Source: CADEED01 sp039931065
Lineage (GTDB): Bacteria > Pseudomonadota > Gammaproteobacteria > Steroidobacterales > Steroidobacteraceae
Direction: 5' to 3'
Assembly (NCBI GenBank): GCA_039931065.1
Contig: JBDTSP010000013.1
Coordinates: 1 to 64,000 of the forward strand
DNA: 64,000 bases
The notes under the pieces were generated by a model that was not told the origin of the DNA, did not search any database, and saw nothing but the letters and a program-made list of their open reading frames with translations. The translations under genes were made by a program, and so were the position numbers. Shown here piece by piece: positions 57,482 to 64,000 of the stretch; within the stretch, counting starts at the first letter, position 1, and every line of letters starts with the position of its first letter.

Positions 57482-58828
57482 CTACTCGAGCGGTTGATCC
57501 GTACCCTGGAGCCGGGCGATCAGCGCACGCAGGAACACGCGATTGAAGCGCAACTGGCAGGCCGCCGAAACCTGCTCCAGCAGCGTCGAGCTGACGCGCA
57601 GCACGGACACGAGCGTCTCCGCCTTGATGGTCGCGGTGCGGCGCGCGCCCCGCACGTAACTGGTCTCGCCGAAACAGTCGCCGCTCTCGATCGCGCCCAG
57701 CCGCCTGCCGTGGCGTTCCACCAGGCAGCGGCCGTTGACGAGAATGTAGAAGCGATCGTCCATCTCGCCTTCCTTCACGATCTCCTCGCCAGCCGGGTAA
57801 TCCTGCATGGTGCTGGCGCGCAGCACCTCCCAGATCTCGGCGTGCGAAAACTCGTGGAAGAAGCGCAGGCGACGCAATACATCGAACTGCTCCTGCTGAT
57901 CGACGCGGGAGTTCTGCTCGCGCAGGCGCTGGTGCACACGCGTGAGCTCGGCCGCAAAGTCGGCGCCCGACTTCTGGCGCTTGTCGGGTGTCTTGAGCAT
58001 CGCCTGCGCGACGATCGCCTCGAGTTCCTCGGGGATGTCCTTGCGCTGCGTGTGGATCGGCGGCGGCGTGGCGTAGACGATCTGGTGCAGTAGTTTGACC
58101 AGGTTGCCGGCGCGGAACGGACGAATACCCGTCAGCAGCTCGTACATCACGGCGCCGAGCGAATACAGGTCCGAATGGTGGGTGAGCTCGAGGCTCTGGA
58201 CCTGTTCGGGCGACATGTACGACGGGCTGCCGGCGATACCTTCGATGCGCGATATTTCGGAATCCGCCACCAGGGCGATGCCGAAGTCGATGATGCGCAC
58301 GTCGGAATCCTGCGTGAGCATGAGATTCGACGGCTTGATGTCGCGATGGATCACGCCGCGCGTGTGCGCGTAGTGCAGCGCCTTGGCGACCTTGAACATG
58401 ATTTCGACGACGTCGTCGACACGCAGCAGATTGTCGGGGCGGCAATACGCCGACAACGTCCGCGCGCCGTGCACGTGTTCGGTGACGATGTAGCAGCGGC
58501 CGTTTTCTTCGCCGGCGTCGTAGATAGGCAGGATGTGCGGATGCTGCAACATGCCGACCATGTGAGCTTCCGACAGGAACATCTTGCGGGCGATCTTGGC
58601 CCGCTCGTCGGTCGGATCCTGGTCCATGTTGTAGACCTTGATCGCGACGTCCCGCCCGTAATACGAATCGTGCGAGAGATAGACGGTGCCGGTCGAGCCA
58701 CGGCCGACCTCATTGATGATTACATATTTGCCGATGCGATCCGGAACGCGGTTCTCCAGGATCTTGGCGGCCTGCGCGTCGGGCCCGGTCTTTGTAGCTT
58801 GGAGCGACATCTTTGACGGCGTAAGCAT
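57482..58828 (-). CDS. Ser/Thr protein kinase with C-terminal cyclic-nucleotide-binding domain
   Basis: This 448-residue cytoplasmic protein (start ATG 58828; ATG 58810 also possible) has a complete Hanks kinase at about 34-290. The glycine loop is EVGRGSTGTVYLS, with Lys64 in VAIKVY, HRDIKPSN containing Asp163, DFG at 181-183 and SYMSPEQ. Residues about 318-415 form a CRP-like cyclic-nucleotide domain with the binding cassette GDCFGETSYVRGARRTATI. Cyclic nucleotide binding could control kinase activity, as in eukaryotic PKG; that is inference. It faces the dead porin gene and shares strand with thiL, 133 bases away. Confidence 0.92.
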   Translation of the reverse strand: MLTPSKMSLQATKTGPDAQAAKILENRVPDRIGKYVIINEVGRGSTGTVYLSHDSYYGRDVAIKVYNMDQDPTDERAKIARKMFLSEAHMVGMLQHPHILPIYDAGEENGRCYIVTEHVHGARTLSAYCRPDNLLRVDDVVEIMFKVAKALHYAHTRGVIHRDIKPSNLMLTQDSDVRIIDFGIALVADSEISRIEGIAGSPSYMSPEQVQSLELTHHSDLYSLGAVMYELLTGIRPFRAGNLVKLLHQIVYATPPPIHTQRKDIPEELEAIVAQAMLKTPDKRQKSGADFAAELTRVHQRLREQNSRVDQQEQFDVLRRLRFFHEFSHAEIWEVLRASTMQDYPAGEEIVKEGEMDDRFYILVNGRCLVERHGRRLGAIESGDCFGETSYVRGARRTATIKAETLVSVLRVSSTLLEQVSAACQLRFNRVFLRALIARLQGTDQPLE

Positions 58829-58961
58829 TGCGCCGGCACAAGATTCCCCGTACCGCCGCCTTCCCATTAATTAAGGTGAAGGCAGAATAAGGCCGCCCCG
58901 CCACAGGGGCTGTGACCCGCATCGCGGATCACCGGTGGTGTCGAAACGTCCCGGCGCAGTC

Positions 58962-59933
58962 CTACCGCGCGAAGTGGTCGAAACCGGCGCCCGAGAACTG
59001 CATCACACCGCCTCGGGCCAAAACTCTGACGCCATTTCCGGCCACGAGACTGCCGATTCTCGTCACGGGCCCTAATCCTCTGGCTATGGCGTTCGTCATC
59101 GCGCCGAGCCGCGCCAGCGGCACGGTGAACAGCAATTCGTAATCGTCGCCGCCAGTGAGCGCGTATTCGCGCGCCGCCTCGCGCCCCACCGCACCTAGCA
59201 ACGACTCGGATATCGGCAGTGCCGCCGCATCGACTTCCGCGCCGCAACCGCTTGCGGCGCAAAGCTTCTCGAGGTCGCCGCCGAGACCGTCCGATACATC
59301 GATACACGCGCTCGCGAGGCCCCGCAGTGCAACACCCACATCGCAGCGTGGCGTCGGGAACAGGAAGCGGTCGCGCAGGATCTGGGCCGACATCGGGTCG
59401 GCGACGTGCAGGCGGCCCTGTTCGAGCGCCAGTCCGGCCGCCGCATCCCCCGGCGATCCGGTGATGAATACCGCATCACCGGGCTGGCCGCCCTTGCGTT
59501 CCAGTGCCACGCCGATCGGCACGATCCCGATGATCGTCACCGTGATAGTTAGAGGTCCGCGCGTCGTATCGCCACCGACCAGCGCAACACCGTGGCGGCG
59601 GCACAGATCGCCCGCGGCGCGCGCGAATTGCGCCAGCCATTCTTCATCCGGTCGCGGCAGGCTCAGCGCGAGCAGGGCCCAGGCGGGTTCGGCGCCCATC
59701 GCCGCGATGTCGGAAAGGTTCACCGCGAATGCGCGGTGGCCGATCGAGATCGCCGGCGAGCCCGGCGGAAAGTGCACACCCTCGACCAAGCTGTCGGTGA
59801 CCGCCACCAACTCGCGCGACGCGGGCGGCATCAACACCGCGCCGTCATCACCCACGCCGATGCGCACGTCGGCGCGCTGCGCGCCGAGCCGTGCGAAGTA
59901 TTTACCGATCAGTTCGAATTCTGACTGGGCCAC
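58962..59933 (-). CDS. thiL: Thiamine-monophosphate kinase
   Basis: ThiL phosphorylates thiamine monophosphate to the active diphosphate. The Mg/ATP site is GVGDDGAVL (Asp29, Asp30), followed by AVTDSLVEGVHFP, GGDTTRGPLTI and CIDVSDGLGGDLEKL. Length is 323 residues. It lies 82 bases downstream of nusB, in the conserved rib-nusB-thiL order. A short tandem duplication is in the gap. Confidence 0.96.
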   Translation of the reverse strand: MAQSEFELIGKYFARLGAQRADVRIGVGDDGAVLMPPASRELVAVTDSLVEGVHFPPGSPAISIGHRAFAVNLSDIAAMGAEPAWALLALSLPRPDEEWLAQFARAAGDLCRRHGVALVGGDTTRGPLTITVTIIGIVPIGVALERKGGQPGDAVFITGSPGDAAAGLALEQGRLHVADPMSAQILRDRFLFPTPRCDVGVALRGLASACIDVSDGLGGDLEKLCAASGCGAEVDAAALPISESLLGAVGREAAREYALTGGDDYELLFTVPLARLGAMTNAIARGLGPVTRIGSLVAGNGVRVLARGGVMQFSGAGFDHFAR

Positions 59934-59979
59934 GATTTCTCACGGACGGCGCCGCCTCGGCGACGTTTAAGTGTGGCGC

Positions 59980-60009
59980 GCAGCGCCTGGCAAGGGCAGC
60001 GCCTGGCAA
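59980..60009. repeat. Tandem 14-base duplication in the nusB-thiL gap
   Basis: GCAGCGCCTGGCAA occurs at 59980-59993 and again at 59996-60009, a perfect duplication with a 16-base period. It looks like a recent slippage event and has no obvious function. Confidence 0.8.
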
Positions 60010-60015
60010 TACTGT

Positions 60016-60459
60016 CTAGTGTTCGTGCGGACGCAGCTCTTTGGCTGCGGCGTCCAGCACCGCGTTGACGAACTTGTGACTGTCGGTGGCACCGAAGCGC
60101 TTCGCGAGGCCCACGGCTTCGTTGATCACCACTCGATAGGGAACGTCGGGCGCTGACCTGAGCTCATGCGCGCCCACCCACAAAACCGCGCGCTCCACCG
60201 GATCGAGTTCGGTGGGCTTGCGATCCATCCACGAGGCCAGCGCCGCATCGAGCGCCTCGCTGCCGCCGCAGATCTCGGTGACCAGCTGGTTGAAGTAGGC
60301 ACGATCGGCCTTGTGCATGTCTTCGTCGACGGCGAATTCGTTGACCACGTCCTGCCAGGGAGTGGCGTTGAGCTGCCAGCGATACAGCGCCTGCATCGCA
60401 AGCTTGCGCGCCACGGCGCGGCGCATCGACGCGGGACTGATGCCACTGCCCCGTGCCAT
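60016..60459 (-). CDS. nusB: Transcription antitermination factor NusB
   Basis: NusB binds boxA RNA with NusE (S10) in rRNA antitermination. The start at ATG 60459 gives 147 residues; the longer open frame is inside ribH. RRAVARKLAMQALYRWQLN and VINEAVGLAKRFGATDSHKF are the family signatures. The ATG shares a base with the ribH stop (TGATG). It is the penultimate gene of the rib-nusB-thiL run. Confidence 0.96.
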   Translation of the reverse strand: MARGSGISPASMRRAVARKLAMQALYRWQLNATPWQDVVNEFAVDEDMHKADRAYFNQLVTEICGGSEALDAALASWMDRKPTELDPVERAVLWVGAHELRSAPDVPYRVVINEAVGLAKRFGATDSHKFVNAVLDAAAKELRPHEH

Positions 60460-61022
60460 CAGCGCCGCCCCTTTCTGGATTTCGCCTTGGCTCGCCTGGA
60501 CTTCGATTTCTTCCTCGCCGCCGGCGCGGCTGCGGCGCGCGATCGCCACGCGTCGAAGGGCGCGAGTAGTTCGATCATCTCGAGCGCCGCTTCGAGCGAC
60601 TCGCCGCCCTTGTTCATGCGGCCGACGGCGGCGCGTTCTTCGGCCTGCGCCTGCGTCTCGGTGGTCAGCACGCCGAAAATCACCGGCACGCCGGTTGCGA
60701 GCCCCGCGTCCATCAACCCGCGCGCGCATTCACCCGCGACGTATTCAAAATGCGGCGTGTCGCCACGGATCACGCTGCCGAGCGCGATCACCGCCTGGTA
60801 TGCGCCGCTGGCCGCGAACTTGAGCGCCGCGAGCGGCAGCTCGAACGCGCCCGGCACGCGCTCCACGATGAGATTTGCATCGTCGCCACCGTGTTTGCGC
60901 CAGGCACGCGTTGCGCCGTCGATGAGCTGGTCGACCAGCTGCGCGTTGAAACGCGCGGCCACGATGGCGATGCGCCACGGACTGGCGTCGAAGCTCTGTT
61001 GTGAGGTCTGTGAACCGGTCAT
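60459..61022 (-). CDS. ribH: 6,7-dimethyl-8-ribityllumazine synthase
   Basis: RibH condenses 5-amino-6-ribitylaminouracil with 3,4-dihydroxy-2-butanone 4-phosphate. VERVPGAFELPLAALKFA, ALGSVIRGDTPHFEYV and VPVIFGVLTTET are the active-site loops, including the catalytic His in GDTPHFEY. The start ATG 61022 gives 187 residues. The C-terminal ~25 residues are a strongly basic tail (RKKSKSRRAKAKSRKGRR) not seen in E. coli RibH. It follows ribBA by 31 bases. Confidence 0.95.
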   Translation of the reverse strand: MTGSQTSQQSFDASPWRIAIVAARFNAQLVDQLIDGATRAWRKHGGDDANLIVERVPGAFELPLAALKFAASGAYQAVIALGSVIRGDTPHFEYVAGECARGLMDAGLATGVPVIFGVLTTETQAQAEERAAVGRMNKGGESLEAALEMIELLAPFDAWRSRAAAAPAARKKSKSRRAKAKSRKGRR

Positions 61023-61053
61023 GGGCGCGGGAGTATACGCGGTAGGCGATGGA

Positions 61054-62163
61054 TCATTCGGCAACGTAGCCGGTGATCTCGAGGCCGAATGCCGCGAGGC
61101 CCTGCAGCTGCTTCGGCGTCGACAAGACCTGCATTCTCGTCACGCCGAGATCCTTGAGGATCTGCGCGCCAATGCCGTAAGTACGCAGCACTTGCGGCGC
61201 AACCTGGGCGCTGGCGCCGGATTCCGGCCGCGCGCCGAGCGCGCTCACCGCATCGGCCAGCTCGCGCGGCGTCGTATGGTCGCGCAGCACGATGACGATA
61301 CCGGTGCCGACCTCGGCGATGCGTTTCATCGCATCGCGCAGCGTCCATGTGCGGCCGACGCCACGCACCCCCACCAGATCCGACAGGGTGTCGATCGGAT
61401 GCACGCGCACCAGCGGCGAGCGGGTGGTCTCGATCGAGCCGCGCACCAGCGCCAGGTGCACGTCGCGATGCACGTGGTCTTCGTAGGCTAACAACTTGAA
61501 CGCGCCGAACTCGGTCTCCACCTGTCGCTCGGCTATACGCTCGATCGATCGTTCGCGCTGCAGGCGATACCGGATGAGGTCGGCGATGGTGCCGATCTTG
61601 AGCTTGTGCTGCGCGGCGAAGGATTCGAGGTCGGGCCGGCGCGCCATCGTGCCGTCGTCGTTCATGATTTCGACGATGACGGACGAGGCGGCGAGACCGG
61701 CGAGCCGCGCCAGGTCACAGCCTGCTTCGGTATGTCCGGCGCGCGTGAGCACGCCGCCGGGCTGCGCCATCACCGGGAAGATGTGTCCCGGCTGGCGCAG
61801 ATCTTCGGGACGCGCATTCGGTTTGACCGCCGAGAGCACCGTGTGCGCGCGATCGTGCGCGGAAATGCCGGTCGTCACGCCCTCGGCCGCTTCGATCGAC
61901 AAAGTGAAGTTGGTGCGATGCTCACGATGCGTCTCGCTCACCATCAAAGGCAGGCGCAGCTGACGGCAACGTTCGGCGGTCAGTGTCAGACAGATGAGGC
62001 CGCGCCCGAAGCGCGCCATGAAGTTGATGTCTTCGGGCCGCACCTTTTCGGCGGCCATGATGAGATCGCCTTCGTTTTCACGGTCTTCGTCGTCCATGAT
62101 GACGACCATGCGCCCGGCGGCGAGGTCGGCCAGGATTTCTTCGATGGTGTTCAGTGGCTTCAA
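61054..62163 (-). CDS. ribBA: 3,4-dihydroxy-2-butanone-4-phosphate synthase with degenerate GTP cyclohydrolase II domain
   Basis: The N-terminal half (about 1-200) is an intact RibB: MDDEDRENEGDLIMAAEKV and RAGHTEAGCDLARLAG hold the acidic and His residues that make DHBP from ribulose 5-phosphate. The C-terminal half (about 205-369) has the RibA fold (LVRVH, AQILKDLGV and similar pieces). However, where active GTP cyclohydrolase II has three zinc cysteines after LVRVH, this protein reads PIDTLSDLVGVRG with none. I infer that only the RibB activity works. ATG 62163 overlaps the ribE stop as ATGA. Confidence 0.93.
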   Translation of the reverse strand: MKPLNTIEEILADLAAGRMVVIMDDEDRENEGDLIMAAEKVRPEDINFMARFGRGLICLTLTAERCRQLRLPLMVSETHREHRTNFTLSIEAAEGVTTGISAHDRAHTVLSAVKPNARPEDLRQPGHIFPVMAQPGGVLTRAGHTEAGCDLARLAGLAASSVIVEIMNDDGTMARRPDLESFAAQHKLKIGTIADLIRYRLQRERSIERIAERQVETEFGAFKLLAYEDHVHRDVHLALVRGSIETTRSPLVRVHPIDTLSDLVGVRGVGRTWTLRDAMKRIAEVGTGIVIVLRDHTTPRELADAVSALGARPESGASAQVAPQVLRTYGIGAQILKDLGVTRMQVLSTPKQLQGLAAFGLEITGYVAE

Positions 62164-62771
62164 GCGGGCTCCGTATTCAGACGCTCTACGTAGCGCGCCA
62201 GCAGATCGATTTCGAGATTCAGGTGCGCGCCGGGTTTCAGATCACCGAGCGTGGTCACTTGGAGTGTGTGCGGGATCAGGTTGATCGAAAAATTTGCGCC
62301 CTGCACTTCATTGACCGTGAGGCTCACGCCATCGAGCGTCACTGAACCCTTGCGCGCGATGTATCGCGCCAGCGGTTGCGGAGCCGCCAGCTCTACTCGC
62401 AGCGAACGCGCATCCATGGAAGCGGTTAGCACCGTCGCCAGACCATCGACGTGGCCCGAAACCCAATGGCCGCCGAGACTGTCGCCGGCGCGCAAGGACG
62501 CTTCGAGATTCACGCGCGCACCGGCCGCCTTGCCGCCGAGCGTGGTCACGCGCAGGGTTTCGCCGGACACGTCGGCGACAAACACATCATCGCCGAGTTC
62601 GGCGACGGTCAGACAGACGCCATCCACCGAGATGCTGGCGCCGAGCGCCAGGCGATCGCGCGCGATCTGGCCGAAAGACACCTCGACGCGGCGATCGGAG
62701 GCCCCGGCCGCGCCCTCTTTGGGCGTGCTGCGCCGGATCTCGCCGATCTCTTGCACGATGCCTGTGAACAT
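62160..62771 (-). CDS. ribE: Riboflavin synthase
   Basis: This enzyme dismutates two lumazine molecules to riboflavin. MFTGIVQEIGEI is the usual N-terminus (ATG 62771). The two internally repeated domains each carry a VDGVCLTV / LDGVSLTV motif, and GGHWVSGHVDGLATV lies in the first half. Length is 203 residues. Its start follows the ribD stop by 14 bases, and it overlaps ribBA at its end. Confidence 0.96.
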   Translation of the reverse strand: MFTGIVQEIGEIRRSTPKEGAAGASDRRVEVSFGQIARDRLALGASISVDGVCLTVAELGDDVFVADVSGETLRVTTLGGKAAGARVNLEASLRAGDSLGGHWVSGHVDGLATVLTASMDARSLRVELAAPQPLARYIARKGSVTLDGVSLTVNEVQGANFSINLIPHTLQVTTLGDLKPGAHLNLEIDLLARYVERLNTEPA

Positions 62772-62785
62772 CTGGATCCTGATTC

Positions 62786-63907
62786 CTATTTCTTCTCGCC
62801 GGCTTTCGCGAGCGGCCGCAAACGCAGCCGCAGATCCGGCCCGACCACCTGCGTCTCGAACAAATCGAACTGCAGTGCCGCGTCGAGCTTCGTGAGCCGC
62901 GCCAGCGTCGCCAGAGGTTTCGCATCGCGTCCCAAAAGCTTGGGCGCCAGATAAACCACCCACTCGTCGACCAGGCCCGCCGACAACAGGGCCCCCGACA
63001 GCCGCGGACCCGCCTCCACCAGCACGTCGTTGATCTCGAGTTCCGCCAGGCGCGCGAACACCCTGGCGAGATCGAGCTGACTACGCGTGGCGCGCAGCCG
63101 TTCGACGTTCGCCGCGCCTAACTTCTCGCCCTCGGCCGCCGCCCGCCGAGTCTTGGTGGCTGCCGCGAACACCAGCGCTTCGCCCGGCGCGGCCAGGATT
63201 TTCGCGGTCGGCCGGACGCGCCGGCGGCGATCGAGCACCACGCGCAATGGCTGACGTTCGACGGTATCGAGCCGCACGTCGAGACGCGGATCGTCCGCCA
63301 GCACGGTCGACGCGCTGGTCAAGGTTGCGCCGGACAAGGCGCGCCAATGCTGCACGTCCAGGCGCGCAGGCTCGCTCGTGATCCACTTGCTAGCGCCATT
63401 GGCGAGCGCGGTGCGGCCATCGAGGCTGGCCGCGGATTTCAAGCGCACGAACGGCCGCCCATGACGCATGCGCATCAGGAAACCGGCATTGAGTTCCTCG
63501 GCTTCGGCGGCCAGCAGACCAGACTGCACGGCAATGCCGGCTTCCTTGAGCCGCTTCCCGCCGGCACCACTCACGCGTGGATTCGGATCACCAATGGCAT
63601 AGACGACCCGCCGCACACCGGCCGCCAGCAACACATCCACGCACGGTGGCGTGCGGCCGTGATGACTACAGGGTTCGAGCGTCACGTAGGCGGTCGCCCC
63701 GCGCGCGCGATCGCCGGCAGCGCGAATCGCGATCGGTTCGGCATGCGCTTCGCCAGCGCGTTCGTGCCAGCCCTCGCCGACGATCTCCTCGTCGCGCGCC
63801 AGCACCGCGCCGACGCGCGGATTCGGCTGCGTGGTGTACAGGCCGCGCGCGGCCAGCTCCAATGCGCGGCGCATCGCCGCCTCATCGAACGCGCTGAATT
63901 TACTCAT
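62786..63907 (-). CDS. ribD: Bifunctional riboflavin deaminase-reductase
   Basis: RibD deaminates and then reduces the pyrimidine intermediate of riboflavin synthesis. The zinc deaminase site is GEAHAEPIAI (His55, Glu57) with Cys80 and Cys89 in LEPCSHHGRTPPC. The reductase half includes FVRLKSAASLDGRTAL, SGATLTSASTVLADDPRLD and DVLVEAGPRLSGALL. HAEPIAI replaces the common HAEVNAL, but the catalytic residues remain. Length is 373 residues. It is first of the visible rib genes, and an upstream gene overlaps its start. Confidence 0.96.
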   Translation of the reverse strand: MSKFSAFDEAAMRRALELAARGLYTTQPNPRVGAVLARDEEIVGEGWHERAGEAHAEPIAIRAAGDRARGATAYVTLEPCSHHGRTPPCVDVLLAAGVRRVVYAIGDPNPRVSGAGGKRLKEAGIAVQSGLLAAEAEELNAGFLMRMRHGRPFVRLKSAASLDGRTALANGASKWITSEPARLDVQHWRALSGATLTSASTVLADDPRLDVRLDTVERQPLRVVLDRRRRVRPTAKILAAPGEALVFAAATKTRRAAAEGEKLGAANVERLRATRSQLDLARVFARLAELEINDVLVEAGPRLSGALLSAGLVDEWVVYLAPKLLGRDAKPLATLARLTKLDAALQFDLFETQVVGPDLRLRLRPLAKAGEKK

Positions 63908-64000
63908 GCGCTTTTCCCTTTTTCGACTTCAATGCTGTTTCGCCGGGCAACAACGACAACTGGCCTTCGCCCGGCGTCTTGCCGCGCCGGTGCCGCAGTC
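63900..64000 (-). CDS. 3' end of an unrecognised gene upstream of ribD (partial)
   Basis: A minus-strand frame is open from the window edge and ends at TAA 63902-63900, overlapping the ribD start by 8 bases. The visible C-terminus is basic and polar (LRHRRGKTPGEGQLSLLPGE, then LKSKKGKAHE). Many riboflavin operons have nrdR upstream of ribD; I do not recognise this tail as NrdR. The overlap with ribD supports a real gene, but only 32 codons are visible. Confidence 0.4.
   Translation of the reverse strand, partial: LRHRRGKTPGEGQLSLLPGETALKSKKGKAHE

Noticed and set aside
3890..63130. Recurring GTTAGG/CCTAAC strings that carry rare TTA or AAC-type codons (for example 27287, 31331, 33186, 54296)
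   Set aside because: A rough count gives fewer occurrences than expected by chance at this GC content, so there is no enrichment to explain.
1..64000. Search for CRISPR arrays, insertion sequences, prophage genes and rRNA
   Set aside because: No regularly spaced repeats, transposase, integrase, phage structural genes or rRNA segments were seen.

Overview
The window is GC-rich chromosomal DNA of a gammaproteobacterium. The best clues are the gene orders asd-fimV-truA-accD-folC-dedD-cvpA-purF and ribD-ribE-ribBA-ribH-nusB-thiL, a cysS/ppi/lpxH block next to a tRNA cluster, MiaE, EpmA plus a Lys34-type EF-P, and separate ParC and ParE. The TonB receptor, the receiver-kinase fusion and the pectin genes suggest a free-living relative of Xanthomonadales, Nevskiales or Steroidobacterales. 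That placement is inference from gene content only. Most genes are tightly packed, with ATGA, GTGA and TGATG overlaps.

Layout. 1-5752: five genes for rhamnogalacturonan I breakdown (two acetylesterases, rhamnose mutarotase, unsaturated rhamnogalacturonyl hydrolase, GPH-type sugar symporter) lie between tRNA-Lys(CTT) and the cluster tRNA-His(GTG), tRNA-Arg(TCT), tRNA-Pro(TGG). 5846-12156: cysS and gltX leftward; a periplasmic cyclophilin and lpxH rightward; then a long inverted repeat, miaE and a receiver-Ser/Thr kinase fusion. 12368-25365: a long leftward run from prmB through aroC, asd, fimV, truA, accD, folC, dedD, cvpA and purF to a glycerate 2-kinase. 25364-28928: SCO1-like protein, psd, epmA and msrC rightward, meeting efp. 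28996-30491: ECF sigma factor, small membrane partner and a larger membrane protein.

30667-39158 is the most distinctive part. A FimX-like PAS/GGDEF/EAL protein and a secreted esterase are followed by a secreted fusion of a cyanophycinase-like domain and an isoaspartyl peptidase. Divergent from the fusion are a TonB-dependent receptor and a LysE-type amino acid exporter. I read this as a candidate system for scavenging beta-aspartyl polymers or peptides such as cyanophycin.

39185-49811: an unknown secreted protein, parC, parE, a second ECF sigma/membrane module, and a rubrerythrin/Fe-S/DUF3501 trio with a palindrome resembling a Fur-family operator, then xseB and ispA. 49858-55554: dxs, then folE2 behind a terminator-like hairpin, a 443-base gap, a cupredoxin plus outer-membrane protein pair and a flavin-fold protein. 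55679-57475 is a decaying patch: an internally deleted aldehyde dehydrogenase joined head to head with an M24 peptidase remnant, modA with no modB or modC, and a deleted porin-like gene. 57482-64000: a Ser/Thr kinase with a cyclic-nucleotide domain, thiL, nusB and the riboflavin operon, whose RibBA appears to lack a working GTP cyclohydrolase II half.

No CRISPR array, rRNA, transposase or prophage gene was seen. Functional calls come from recognising motifs and protein families by eye; no database search was run.
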